From: Saprospiraceae bacterium
GTDB taxonomy: Bacteria > Bacteroidota > Bacteroidia > Chitinophagales > Saprospiraceae
Length of the DNA stretch: 64,000 nt
Direction of reading: 5' to 3'
NCBI GenBank assembly: GCA_022448955.1
Contig: JAKVCU010000055.1
Location: forward strand, 56,084 to 120,083
The translations under genes and the position numbers were made by a program. The notes under the pieces were generated by a model. It was not told the origin of the DNA. It worked only from the letters and a program-made list of their open reading frames with translations, and did no database searches. Within the stretch, counting starts at the first letter, position 1. Each line of letters starts with the position of its first letter. Of the stretch, positions 1 to 8,226 are shown piece by piece.

Positions 1-2201
1 GTAGGAGAGATATAGATTTGAACCACTTCTTTGCCTTTTACCTCACCAATATTCTGAACATCGAAAGCAATCATGATAGAATCATTTTCGCTAAGCACTT
101 GAATATTCGAATATTCAAAATTGGTATAAGACAAACCATAACCAAAGGGGTAAGAAACATCTAGGTTCGCCTTATCAAAGTGGCGATAGCCAACATAAAT
201 ACCTTCTTCATAATCAGTGAAATCAATATTTTCCTTTTGTTCGGATTCAGAGCGATCTTTTGCTCCAAAGATTAGGTTCATCATATTTTGACCTAGATTA
301 TTATCTTGCCCTCCCATTGGGAAATTGGCATGGGCGGCATGATCTTGAATTTGAATAGGGAAGGTCATAGGTAATTTTCCACTTGGATTTATTACGCCAC
401 TCATGATATCTGCTACCGAGTTTCCACCTTCTTGTCCTCCTTGCCAAGCCAACACAATAGCGTCTGGTTGTTCTTTCCAACTTGCTGTTTCGATGACACC
501 CCCGATGTTTAATACGACTACCACTTTTTTTCCACTATCATGGAAAGCCTTGCAGCTTGTTTTTATCATATTTTGTTCTATATCTGAAAGCTCAAAATCA
601 TTTTCAATGATTCGGTCGCCGCCCTCCCCTGCATTTCGACCTATCGTAATGATTCCGATATCGGAAGTGGCTACAATTTGATTAAGCTGCTCTTCTGAGT
701 ATTCGATTTGTGGCGGTGAATAAGGATTAAACATGGCTTGAAAACCCTCTGGCTTAATAAAAGCCTCTTTATTCGCCTCTTTATAGGCTTCAAAAGCCCC
801 TCTAGCGGTTTCATTTATTTTGAATCCAGCATTGATCAAGCCTTCTTCTAATGAAATGGTATAAGCTTCATTTACATCACCAGAACCTGTTCCCCCTGCT
901 ATAAAATCATAAGAAGTTGTTCCTAGCAATGCCACCTTCATGCGGTTGTCTATTGGTAATGTAGCATTATTTTTTAGCAGCACGATACCCTCTGCAGCAG
1001 ATTGTCGAGTGATATTGGCATGTGCTTCAAGATCTGGATGATTACCAAAATCATATTGCTGCATTTTCTTGGATCTAAGGATCAAGCTTAATATTCTGCT
1101 TACAGCTCTATCAATAATCGCGCTAGACAATTCTCCTTGTTCTTGAGCTTTGATTAAAGCATTCCACTGCTTTTTAGTACCAGGTTCCAGTAGGTCATTT
1201 CCTGCTATAATTTGGTTCGGGGCATTTCTTCCTCCAAACCAATCACTCATAACCAAGCCTTCAAACTTCCAATCATCGCGCAATACCTCCGTTAATAAGT
1301 ACTCACTTTCTGAAGTATAAGTACCATTCACTTTATTATAAGAAGACATGATTGTCCAAGGTTGTGCCTTTTTTACAATGATTTCAAAACCTTTAAGGTA
1401 AATTTCACGCAGTGCACGCTCAGAAACTCTACTGTCATTTAAGAAGCGTTCTGTTTCTTGGTTATTGGCTACAAAATGCTTTATGGAAGTACCAATACCA
1501 TTGGATTCTATACCATTAACCATTGCAGCACCTATATTTCCAGTGAGTAAGGGGTCTTCAGAGTAATATTCGAAGTTACGTCCACATAGAGGATGCCTGT
1601 GAATGTTAACACCAGGACCTAGAATAACATCTAATCCATATTCCAATGCTTCATTCCCCATGGCGATACCTACTTCTTGCACGAGGGTTTCATTCCAAGT
1701 GGAAGCCAGCATACTTGCAATTGGAAAAGCCGTACAATAGTAAGTACGATCTTCGCCTGGTCTTCTAGGCTGAATCCTTAGACCAGCTGGTCCATCTGAC
1801 AAATAAACCGTTGGAAGGCCCAGTCTTGGTGTAGGTACGATTGTTCCAACTGCTCCGGGAATACCTTCACCCTCTTCTACCATACCAGCAGCGGAAGCAA
1901 TACCAGATCCTTTTAACAGATGAATTTTTTCTTCCATCGTCATTTGCGAAAGCACATCTGCTACTCTTACGGCAATAGTATTTCTATCATCTTCGTAAGC
2001 ATCTAATTCACCATTATCATTTCGGTCAAGAAATGTATATCCGTCTTTTGTTAATTCTGTGATTGTTGTTCTTTCTTTATAGTCCCCTTCAAAAGAAAGA
2101 AAAGTATTTTGAAAATAACGCCATCCTAGAAATCCACCAATCGCGACTATAATCACTAATGACAAGATGACAATAAGCGAAACTTTAATGACCTTTTTCA
2201 T
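1..2201 (-). CDS. Glycoside hydrolase family 3 (beta-glucosidase-like), 3' end cut by window
   Basis: Retaining exo-acting beta-glycosidase family that removes terminal sugars from oligosaccharides. My translation from the ATG at 2199-2201 begins MKKVIKVSLIVILSLVIIV, an uncleaved signal anchor or signal peptide, then a calcium-loop-like stretch DRNDNGELDAYEDD. The GH3 barrel follows with SDGPAGLR, GRNFEYYSEDP, SIKHFVANNQE and the nucleophile motif VMSDW (Asp320, codon 1242-1244). A second (C-terminal) alpha/beta domain and the start of the fibronectin III-like tail (SYPFGYGLSYTNFEYS) are present, so only the end is missing off the left edge. Divergent from a Nudix-type sugar regulator, with shared palindromes between them, which suggests substrate-dependent control. 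The family is secure; the exact sugar is not predictable. Confidence 0.95.
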   Translation of the reverse strand, partial: MKKVIKVSLIVILSLVIIVAIGGFLGWRYFQNTFLSFEGDYKERTTITELTKDGYTFLDRNDNGELDAYEDDRNTIAVRVADVLSQMTMEEKIHLLKGSGIASAAGMVEEGEGIPGAVGTIVPTPRLGLPTVYLSDGPAGLRIQPRRPGEDRTYYCTAFPIASMLASTWNETLVQEVGIAMGNEALEYGLDVILGPGVNIHRHPLCGRNFEYYSEDPLLTGNIGAAMVNGIESNGIGTSIKHFVANNQETERFLNDSRVSERALREIYLKGFEIIVKKAQPWTIMSSYNKVNGTYTSESEYLLTEVLRDDWKFEGLVMSDWFGGRNAPNQIIAGNDLLEPGTKKQWNALIKAQEQGELSSAIIDRAVSRILSLILRSKKMQQYDFGNHPDLEAHANITRQSAAEGIVLLKNNATLPIDNRMKVALLGTTSYDFIAGGTGSGDVNEAYTISLEEGLINAGFKINETARGAFEAYKEANKEAFIKPEGFQAMFNPYSPPQIEYSEEQLNQIVATSDIGIITIGRNAGEGGDRIIENDFELSDIEQNMIKTSCKAFHDSGKKVVVVLNIGGVIETASWKEQPDAIVLAWQGGQEGGNSVADIMSGVINPSGKLPMTFPIQIQDHAAHANFPMGGQDNNLGQNMMNLIFGAKDRSESEQKENIDFTDYEEGIYVGYRHFDKANLDVSYPFGYGLSYTNFEYSNIQVLSENDSIMIAFDVQNIGEVKGKEVVQIYISP

Positions 2202-2210
2202 CGTTTACCC

Positions 2211-2266
2211 TATATTTGTGACCTAATGTCACAAATATAATTTTATTTTGTGACTCTTAGACACAA
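2211..2266. promoter_or_regulatory. Divergent promoter with two palindromic operators for the adjacent Nudix-type regulator
   Basis: Operator 1 (2211-2239) is a perfect 12-bp inverted repeat, TATATTTGTGAC with a 5-nt spacer CTAAT. Operator 2 (about 2248-2266) is a weaker palindrome with arms TTGTG/CACAA. Their centres (2225 and 2257) are 32 bp apart, about three helical turns. Because operator 1 is palindromic it carries a TAnnTTTG Bacteroidota -7 element (TATATTTG) on both strands, pointing to the glycosidase and to the regulator. A protein bound here would block both promoters. Assignment to the neighbouring regulator is inference from position. Confidence 0.7.
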
Positions 2267-2278
2267 TTAATACTTTAA

Positions 2279-2998
2279 ATGAATTATACTGATTTTTTAA
2301 ATCAAAAAAGCACGTCCTATTTACAGAACCTATCTATTGATTTGATCATTATTGGTTATCAGGAAGGTATACTAAAATGCTTATTACCCCAATTTGGAAA
2401 TAAGTGGTTATTGCCGGGAGGATATATAGGTATAGAAGAATCGGTAGATGATGCTGTGAAGAGAATTTTAAAAGAATGTGTTGGACTTGAGCATGCGCAT
2501 CTGAAGTTTTTGATGGTAGCAGGTAGTGCACATCGGCGATTTAGAGATGAGTTTAAGGCATTTTTTGATCAAGAGGGTTTACCTTGGAAAGAAGACTATT
2601 GGTTTAATAATCGTTTTGTGACCTTGGCTCATTATGCACTCGTTAATTTGGAAGAAACCCATCCAAAGATCAATGTGCTTTATGAGCGTTTTGCCTGGTT
2701 TAACTTTGATGAATTACCAGAAATGTGGATGGATCATCGATCTATTGCTTTAAATGCTAGGAAAAGGCTCAAAGAAGATATTCAAGAAGAGATAGTCGTT
2801 TATAATTTATTACCGGCGGAGTTCACCATGCCTGAATTACATCAATTGTACCAATCTATTTTGGAAAAGGCGATTGACCGCAGCAGGTTTCAAAAAAAAA
2901 TGCTTTCTTCCGGTCTATTCGAACGTTTGCCACTTCTCAAAAAAGAGACCAGAGGTAGAAACCCTTATCAATATCGATTAAAAAAAGAGAAAATATAA
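2279..2998 (+). CDS. NrtR/AraR-type transcriptional regulator: Nudix-like sensor plus winged helix
   Basis: 239 residues: an N-terminal Nudix fold (about 18-160) and a C-terminal winged-helix DNA-binding domain (about 168-239, with the pattern of FTMPELHQLYQSIL...RNPYQYRL). The Nudix box at 48-70 is degenerate: in the place of REUXEEXGU there is RILKECVGL, so one metal-binding glutamate is Cys67 and the Glu after Arg62 is Ile63. It should therefore bind rather than hydrolyse its ligand. In the known family, NrtR senses ADP-ribose, and AraR of Bacteroides senses arabinose and controls glycosidase genes. The divergent GH3 gene and the palindromes between them favour a sugar-responsive repressor. 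No Shine-Dalgarno is visible before the ATG. Confidence 0.88.
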   Translation: MNYTDFLNQKSTSYLQNLSIDLIIIGYQEGILKCLLPQFGNKWLLPGGYIGIEESVDDAVKRILKECVGLEHAHLKFLMVAGSAHRRFRDEFKAFFDQEGLPWKEDYWFNNRFVTLAHYALVNLEETHPKINVLYERFAWFNFDELPEMWMDHRSIALNARKRLKEDIQEEIVVYNLLPAEFTMPELHQLYQSILEKAIDRSRFQKKMLSSGLFERLPLLKKETRGRNPYQYRLKKEKI

Positions 2999-2999
2999 G

Positions 3000-3431
3000 A
3001 TGGAAAACTGGATTTTAGGAATACATATTTTGGTGAGCTTTTATATGTTTGGGCTAATTTGGTTTGTACAAGTTGTTCATTATCCACTATTTAGAAAGGT
3101 AGGTCAGGCAGATTGGCTAGAATATGAAAAAGCCCATACTCATTTCACTTCTTTTGTCACCGCCCCTATTATGATTATCGAATTGGGTACAGCAGCTTTG
3201 CTTTGGTGGTGGAGTGATCCCAATTTACCGCAATGGTGGTTGTTAACTAACTTTATTTTGGTGGTTGCCTTATGGTTATCTACTTTCATGATCCAAGTAC
3301 CTTTGCATAATCAGTTGCTAAAAGCACATGCTGAGAAAGCGATCCAGCAATTAGTCCATAGCAACTGGATTAGAACGGTAATTTGGACCGTAAAAGCAGT
3401 AGTTTGGAGCTACCTCTTATTCATCAAATAG
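3000..3431 (+). CDS. Four-helix integral membrane protein of unknown function
   Basis: 143 residues starting one base after the stop of the regulator gene, so probably co-transcribed with it. Four hydrophobic segments are visible at about 4-26, 51-72, 79-99 and 122-141. A His-Tyr-Pro motif (VVHYPLF, about 26-32) and a conserved-looking HTHFTSFVTAPIMIIEL stretch resemble small DUF1772-like or related uncharacterised membrane proteins, but I cannot assign a family with certainty. The 3' end overlaps the 3' end of the convergent xseB gene by 15 nt. No function is proposed. Confidence 0.8.
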   Translation: MENWILGIHILVSFYMFGLIWFVQVVHYPLFRKVGQADWLEYEKAHTHFTSFVTAPIMIIELGTAALLWWWSDPNLPQWWLLTNFILVVALWLSTFMIQVPLHNQLLKAHAEKAIQQLVHSNWIRTVIWTVKAVVWSYLLFIK

Positions 3432-3593
3432 CTGCTGTAATTCTGTCTCAGAATTTCTTAATTTCTCCTTACAAAATTGGATCAGTTCTGCTGCTCTTTT
3501 GATTTTAGTCGAAAGATCATCAATACCTATTTGTCCATTTTGTAATTCTTGCACTATGTCTTGAAGTTCTTGATATGCTTTTTCGTAATTCAT
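3417..3593 (-). CDS. xseB: Exodeoxyribonuclease VII small subunit
   Basis: 58-residue protein (MNYEKAYQELQDIVQELQNG...). It is a helical hairpin with the pattern of XseB: a YEKAYQELQDIV first helix, a short G-x-I-x-I-DDLS turn, then KIKRAAELIQFCKEKL. It forms the elongated regulatory part of exonuclease VII, which degrades single-stranded DNA to oligonucleotides. The start ATG overlaps the stop of xseA as ATGA (3590-3593), implying translational coupling and matching the need for many small subunits per large one. Its tail overlaps the convergent membrane-protein gene by 15 nt. Confidence 0.93.
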   Translation of the reverse strand: MNYEKAYQELQDIVQELQNGQIGIDDLSTKIKRAAELIQFCKEKLRNSETELQQLFDE

Positions 3594-4828
3594 GATTTGT
3601 TTTTTATGTCATTTACGGTACTCGACACTCTTCCATCTTTAAACTGGGTTTCAATCTGATCTCCTTCCTTTACATCTTTGACAGAATCGATCAGCATACC
3701 ATCTTTTAACACCAGGTGATATCCTCTTGCAAGTGTATTCTCAACGCTCAATAAATCTAGCTGTTTTTCCCATTCCTTCAATTGTTGTTGGGCAGAAGTC
3801 ATTTGAAACTTTGCCCATTGAGGGATTTGTTTTTCAGCTAAATGAAGCTGTTGCTTTTGAGAGTCAATTATCTGTTGTGTTCCTAATTGAAACTGCTTTT
3901 CTAATTGGTATATACGAAGCAGTGCCATTTGGAAAGTTTGCTGTGTCTTTTGCTGAATGAAGTAAGCCATTTGCATTACCTCACTTTCAAAGTGTAGGGT
4001 CCGATTGATAATAAATTCTGCGACAGCAGTGGGTGTTTTTAAAGAAGTATGCACTACTCTATCCAGTATACTTTCATCTGTTTCGTGCCCAATCCCTACT
4101 AAAACAGGATAAGCATAATTGGCAATAGCTTCACTCAATTCATATTGATCAAATGCATTTAAATCTAGCTTTGCTCCTCCCCCACGGATAATCACTACAC
4201 AATCATATTGCTTACTTGATTTTCTGATTTTCTTTAGCTGTTGCAAAACTTCCTTTACGACTAGATCGCCTTGCATAGAAGCGGGAAAAATCTGTAAGTC
4301 ATAATAGTATTGATAAGGATTGGAAGTGACTTGATTTAGAAAATCTTGCAGGCCAGCGGCCCTTTCAGATGAAATGATAGCTATTTTCTGGAGCACTTTA
4401 GGAAGTACGACCTCTTTGTTTTTGCCAATTAGGCCCTTTTCTTGAAGCTTTTGTAAAGTAGCTCTTTTTTGTAGTTCTAATTGCCCTAAGGTGTGTGCTG
4501 GATCGATCTCTTCAATTACAAGTTTCAAGCCATATCGTTCATTATAATCTACCCTTGCCTTTAAGCGGATCGCTACCCCTGCTTGAAGCAAGGCTCGAAT
4601 ACTCAAACCAAGCTGTTTTCGCAGTTTTCGGTAGGTTTTGCTCCAAATAACTGCTTCCGATTGTGCTACAATCTGTTCACCATCCTTTTGCACTAAAGAA
4701 AGAAAATAGTGTCCTCTTGACTCATTGGATTGAGCGACCTCACATTCGATCCAAATCGCCTCCGGAAGATTTAGCGCTAGTATTCGCCTTACATATTCAT
4801 TAAGCTCGAAAAGAGAATAAACTTGCAT
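3590..4828 (-). CDS. xseA: Exodeoxyribonuclease VII large subunit
   Basis: 412 residues. An N-terminal OB-fold (about 1-105, with SRGHYFLSLVQ) is followed by the catalytic core (about 125-340) containing RGGG (215-218) and GIGHETDE (245-252), then a coiled region and a C-terminal ARGYHLV segment typical of XseA. The enzyme is a bidirectional single-strand exonuclease that works with XseB in repair and mismatch processing. The length is normal for the family and the gene is intact. The upstream 120 bp separate it from the divergent metallothionein-like gene. Confidence 0.96.
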   Translation of the reverse strand: MQVYSLFELNEYVRRILALNLPEAIWIECEVAQSNESRGHYFLSLVQKDGEQIVAQSEAVIWSKTYRKLRKQLGLSIRALLQAGVAIRLKARVDYNERYGLKLVIEEIDPAHTLGQLELQKRATLQKLQEKGLIGKNKEVVLPKVLQKIAIISSERAAGLQDFLNQVTSNPYQYYYDLQIFPASMQGDLVVKEVLQQLKKIRKSSKQYDCVVIIRGGGAKLDLNAFDQYELSEAIANYAYPVLVGIGHETDESILDRVVHTSLKTPTAVAEFIINRTLHFESEVMQMAYFIQQKTQQTFQMALLRIYQLEKQFQLGTQQIIDSQKQQLHLAEKQIPQWAKFQMTSAQQQLKEWEKQLDLLSVENTLARGYHLVLKDGMLIDSVKDVKEGDQIETQFKDGRVSSTVNDIKNKS

Positions 4829-4951
4829 GCAGCAAAGGTAGGCAAAAGAAATAGATTAAAAGCATGCTAAGAATAGCAACAAAAAAACTCAATAAAATGT
4901 ATCTTTTTGAAAGTTTTTTGGTCTACCTACTAAATCAAAAAATTTAATCGT

Positions 4952-5068
4952 ATGAATAATTGTAAATGCACGGATTGTAAATGCAACAAATGTGATTGTC
5001 AAAATTGCGCTAAAAGTAATTGCTCTTGCTCTAAATGCGAGTGTAATCATTGCAAATGTTGTAAATAA
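4952..5068 (+). CDS. Metallothionein-like 14-cysteine peptide
   Basis: A 38-residue open frame from ATG 4952 to TAA 5066-5068. It has 14 Cys, at residues 4, 6, 9, 11, 14, 16, 19, 24, 26, 29, 31, 34, 36 and 37, almost all in C-K-C, C-x-C or C-x2-C spacing, with Lys, Asn and Asp between and no aromatic or large hydrophobic residue after Met1. This is the composition of a small metal-thiolate protein. It is not a recognised bacterial SmtA-type metallothionein, which is longer and contains more His. It precedes a cysteine-containing sigma factor by 47 nt, separated by a hairpin, so a metal or redox function is likely. The coding call rests on composition and context. Confidence 0.72.
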   Translation: MNNCKCTDCKCNKCDCQNCAKSNCSCSKCECNHCKCCK

Positions 5069-5080
5069 AAAGCAAGATGG

Positions 5081-5102
5081 AGGTTGGTTGAAATACCAAC
5101 CT
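5081..5102 (+). terminator. Hairpin between the cysteine-rich peptide gene and the sigma factor gene
   Basis: Eight-bp perfect stem AGGTTGGT/ACCAACCT with a 6-nt loop, followed by TTTAATATTT. It lies in the short gap before the sigma factor start. It could be a weak terminator or attenuator, or a processing site giving the two genes different mRNA levels. No long T-tract follows. Confidence 0.45.
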
Positions 5103-5115
5103 TTAATATTTGAAT

Positions 5116-5634
5116 ATGGAAACTCAAGATATCTACCATAGATTCAGTAACGAACTTTACTTTTTTATTCTCAAAAAAGTACAACACAAGAATATAGCTA
5201 ATGATATTCTCCAAAATACTTTTTTAAAAGTTCATAAAAACCTTTCAAATCTGAAGGAAGAAAAAAAAGTTAAAGGATGGATTTTCCAAATTGCCCGAAA
5301 CGAAATCGTCAATTATGTTAATGCTGAATCCATTTATAGAGATAAATCAAGCACCAAAGAAGAGCCCCTTTTAGATGGTCCGCAATTTGCCTGTTGCTTT
5401 GACAAATTTATTAATGAACTACCTGACATTTACCGAGAAGTTATTGAAATGGTGTATATCAAGGGGCAAAAACAAAAAGATGTTGCAATAATATTGGATA
5501 TAAGTCTAGAAAATACAAAAGCAAGAATTAGAAGAGCCAAGGACTTACTAAAGAAAAGGTTTAAGGAATGCTGTAAATATGAACTCAACAAAAAGGGTAA
5601 ATTAACTGGAGAATCCAATTGTTCAATATGTTAA
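5116..5634 (+). CDS. SigZ-like ECF RNA polymerase sigma factor with C-terminal cysteines
   Basis: About 172 residues from the ATG at 5116; a TTG two codons upstream is possible but less likely. Sigma region 2 (about 5-70) has the family pattern ANDILQNTFLKVHKNL and GWIFQIARNEIVNYV. Region 4 (about 110-155) has LPDIYREVIEMVYIKG and DISLENTKARIRRAKDLLKKRF. Cys pairs occur in the linker (FACCF) and after region 4 (ECCKYELNKKGK), and the protein ends ESNCSIC. This matches the SigZ subgroup, where a CCxFExDxxG segment and a terminal Cys pair are usual. No anti-sigma gene is adjacent, so the cysteines may sense metal or redox state directly. Confidence 0.85.
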   Translation: METQDIYHRFSNELYFFILKKVQHKNIANDILQNTFLKVHKNLSNLKEEKKVKGWIFQIARNEIVNYVNAESIYRDKSSTKEEPLLDGPQFACCFDKFINELPDIYREVIEMVYIKGQKQKDVAIILDISLENTKARIRRAKDLLKKRFKECCKYELNKKGKLTGESNCSIC

Positions 5635-6136
5635 AAGTGATCAGAATAAATCCAAGATCGATCGATTTATACCTACACCTAAAGGATATACACAAGTAGA
5701 CATTAGTGGTTTGGTAGGATGCAAGCCTTTTTAAATCTTCATTGCATTTTTCAGTCCAGAGGTCAAAAGCAGTTGAACCATCTGAGAGAGAGTGTTCAAA
5801 GCTATGATCCTTCAAAACAGCTGATAAAAAGTCAGCTACCAATATTTTTTTAGTTTTTAGCAATTATGCAACCATACCTAAATATTCGGGATGTTTATTA
5901 TTGATGCTAAGGGATGACGCACTCCTTTTAGAATGCATTGAATAATAATTTGCTGTATTCGAGCAGAATAGGCTTAACTGATTGATTCTCACACTAGTTT
6001 TAATGTTGCTCTAAAAGATAAATTACTAGACTTTCATAAATAGACGGCATCTTTGAAAATTTAGAATTGTCGTCAATAACAAAAATAGAACTAGGTCATT
6101 TTATTACATTGCGGCATTCTTTACAAAAAATAGATT
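5635..6136. other. 500-bp gap without a supported gene
   Basis: A minus-strand frame runs from 5863 to about 5690 (beginning MLKTKKILVADFLSAVLKD). It has no clear family, overlaps the sigma factor gene tail and has no start context. It might be a relic of an inserted gene, but I cannot support it as one. The rest is AT-rich with no hairpin or promoter I would defend. Confidence 0.4.
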
Positions 6137-7984
6137 ATGAATAGACTTTTATTCGTCACATTACTTCTTTTATTTAGCTATTCTTTATTTGCGCAAGTAG
6201 ATGGAGAATTTGCAAAGAATAATTATGATAAGCAAGAAGTATACATTACCATGCGTGATGGTGTACGCTTATTTACTTCCATTTACACCCCTAAGGATCA
6301 ATCTAAGACCTATCCTATTCTAATTAAAAGAACCCCTTACAGCTGCCGTCCCTATGGTACCGACCAATACCCCAATATTCTAGGTCCTAACCGTTATATA
6401 ATGCAAGAAGGCTATATTGTAGTTTATCAAGATGTAAGAGGAAGATGGATGTCTGAAGGTGATTATGATAATATGCGTCCGCATGTACCAAATAAAAAAT
6501 CTAAGGTTGATATTGATGAAAGTTCTGATACTTATGACACGATTGATTGGTTGATTAAAAATGTCCAAAACAACAATGGTAAGGCAGGTATTTGGGGTAT
6601 TTCATACCCTGGGTTTTATGCGACGGCTGCCTCTGTGGAGGCGCATCCAGCGCTGAAAGCTTCTTCACCACAAGCATGTATCGGTGATTTTTATTTTGAT
6701 GACTTTCACCACAATGGTGCTTATCTCTTGAGTTATTGGAGGGCAACTGCTGTTTTTGGCTATCAAACAACAGAACCAACTAAAACGTCTTGGTATACTG
6801 CCCCAAATTTGGGGACGCCTGATCAATATCAATTCTTTTTAGATGCAGGTCCTTTGTCTAATTTGGATAAATACTACGAGGACAATTTTTTCTGGCAGCA
6901 GCTTCGGAACCACCCTGACTATGATGAGTTCTGGCAAAAAAGAGGTATTATTCAACACCTTAAAGATATTACTCCTGCTATGATGATCGTTGGAGGATGG
7001 TTTGATGCAGAAGATCTTTATGGCCCATTAACGACTTATCAGACGATTGAAAAAAATAATCCAGCTACTTATAATACCATTGTCATGGGGCCATGGAGTC
7101 ATGGCGACTGGTCCAGAAGAAGACAGCGCCAAGCCGTGGGTAACGTTTATTTTGGTGATTATATCTCAGATTATTACCAATTTAATATTGAACGTCCATT
7201 TTTTCATCATTTCTTGAAGGAAGATGGAGAGTCTTCTCCCTTGCCAGAAGCTCACATGTACGACACTGGAAAAAAAGAGTGGAGCTCTTTTGAGCAATGG
7301 CCACCTAATAATACGAAGAAAAAGAAATGGTACCTGAAAGATGGTGATTTAAAAGAAAACCTAAGCAGAGCTGCTGAAACAGCAGCTACTTACGTCAGTG
7401 ATCCTGCCAAGCCTGTGCCATATTCTGAAGATATCAAGGTGGTATTTACGCCAAGAAAATTCATGTCTGATGATCAACGATTTGCCGCAAGGCGCCCAGA
7501 TGTTATTACCTTCGAAACCGAAGTCTTAACTGAAGATGTTACACTTGCAGGGCCGATTAACGCATATCTTGTCGTTTCAACTACGGGTACAGATGCCGAT
7601 TGGGTAGTTAAAGTAATTGATGTATTCCCTCCAGATCATGAAGATTACAAAGAAACGCAGGATCATCTCAGAATGGGTAACTACCACATGATGGTACGCT
7701 CGGAGGTAATGCGTGGCAAGTACCGCGAAAGTTTCGTTCAGCCCAAAGCCTTCATACCAGAAGAGCAAACGGCAGTTAATTTCAAATTACAGGACGTATA
7801 TCATACCTTCAAGAAAGGGCATAAAATTCAGATTCAGATTCAAAGCACTTGGTTTCCATACATTGATTTGAACCCGCAAACTTTCGTCAAAAATATCTTT
7901 GATGCTAAGGAAAGTGATTTCAAAGCACAGACACATAAGGTCTATTCATCTTCTAGCATAGAAGTTACACAGATGAAGAAATAA
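6137..7984 (+). CDS. Secreted CocE/NonD (X-Pro dipeptidyl-peptidase S15) family hydrolase
   Basis: 615 residues with a signal peptide (1-19, cleavage near LFAQ). An alpha/beta-hydrolase domain carries the serine nucleophile in GISYPG (Ser156), Asp290 in GGWFDAEDLYG and His322 in GPWSHGDW. A C-terminal jelly-roll domain (about 390-600) is typical of S15/CocE enzymes. Relatives hydrolyse X-Pro peptides, acylated amino acids (glutaryl-7-ACA acylases) or esters, and the substrate cannot be told apart from sequence alone. It is predicted periplasmic or exported. It stands alone on the plus strand and is followed by a 14-bp stem hairpin. Confidence 0.93.
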   Translation: MNRLLFVTLLLLFSYSLFAQVDGEFAKNNYDKQEVYITMRDGVRLFTSIYTPKDQSKTYPILIKRTPYSCRPYGTDQYPNILGPNRYIMQEGYIVVYQDVRGRWMSEGDYDNMRPHVPNKKSKVDIDESSDTYDTIDWLIKNVQNNNGKAGIWGISYPGFYATAASVEAHPALKASSPQACIGDFYFDDFHHNGAYLLSYWRATAVFGYQTTEPTKTSWYTAPNLGTPDQYQFFLDAGPLSNLDKYYEDNFFWQQLRNHPDYDEFWQKRGIIQHLKDITPAMMIVGGWFDAEDLYGPLTTYQTIEKNNPATYNTIVMGPWSHGDWSRRRQRQAVGNVYFGDYISDYYQFNIERPFFHHFLKEDGESSPLPEAHMYDTGKKEWSSFEQWPPNNTKKKKWYLKDGDLKENLSRAAETAATYVSDPAKPVPYSEDIKVVFTPRKFMSDDQRFAARRPDVITFETEVLTEDVTLAGPINAYLVVSTTGTDADWVVKVIDVFPPDHEDYKETQDHLRMGNYHMMVRSEVMRGKYRESFVQPKAFIPEEQTAVNFKLQDVYHTFKKGHKIQIQIQSTWFPYIDLNPQTFVKNIFDAKESDFKAQTHKVYSSSSIEVTQMKK

Positions 7985-7996
7985 AGCTATATGCAC

Positions 7997-8031
7997 TAAT
8001 CGTTAATGGTTGATTATACCATTAACGATTA
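7997..8031 (+). terminator. Stem-loop after the CocE-type hydrolase gene
   Basis: Perfect 14-bp inverted repeat with arms TAATCGTTAATGGT and ACCATTAACGATTA around a 7-nt loop, 13 nt after the stop codon. There is no T-tract, so termination is only likely. The right arm abuts the terminal motif of the dispersed repeat that follows. Confidence 0.5.
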
Positions 8032-8200
8032 AGCGGCTAGTCAAAATAGCTCGTACAATAAAATTGTTTTTTCAAAAATCATGTGGAACTTTCCTACCGT
8101 TAGTTCCACATGATTTTTGAAAGAACGTAAACTTGTCAGCCTGTGGCTGAAATTTCATTGCACCAATTCCAGCCTGCTGGCAGGCGAGGTTTCGGGCAAA
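8030..8200. repeat. Dispersed modular hairpin repeat, copy R1
   Basis: Starts with the terminal motif TAAGCGGCTAGTCAAAAT, then GTACAATAAAATTG and a perfect 21-bp inverted repeat (8070-8090 with 8102-8122) around TTCCTACCGTT. After these come a TCAGCC..GGCTGA hairpin (about 8135-8150), a GC-rich hairpin GCCTG-CTGG-CAGGC (8172-8185) and GGGCAAACTAC. The same modules recur near 18.3, 48.7, 49.8, 52.3 and 53.8 kb, in both orientations and always between genes. It lies between convergent genes and its 21-bp stem may also stop transcription. Confidence 0.8.
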
Positions 8201-8226
8201 CTACTTTAGCTTTTTGAGGAGTTTAC

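Noticed and set aside
403..681. Plus-strand open frame of 92 codons
   Set aside because: It is antisense to the well-supported GH3 glycosidase and has no family or start context.
5585..5863. Minus-strand frame of 92 codons after the sigma factor
   Set aside because: Overlaps the sigma gene end, shows no family and has an odd composition at its C-terminal half. Kept only as a possible relic in the gap description.
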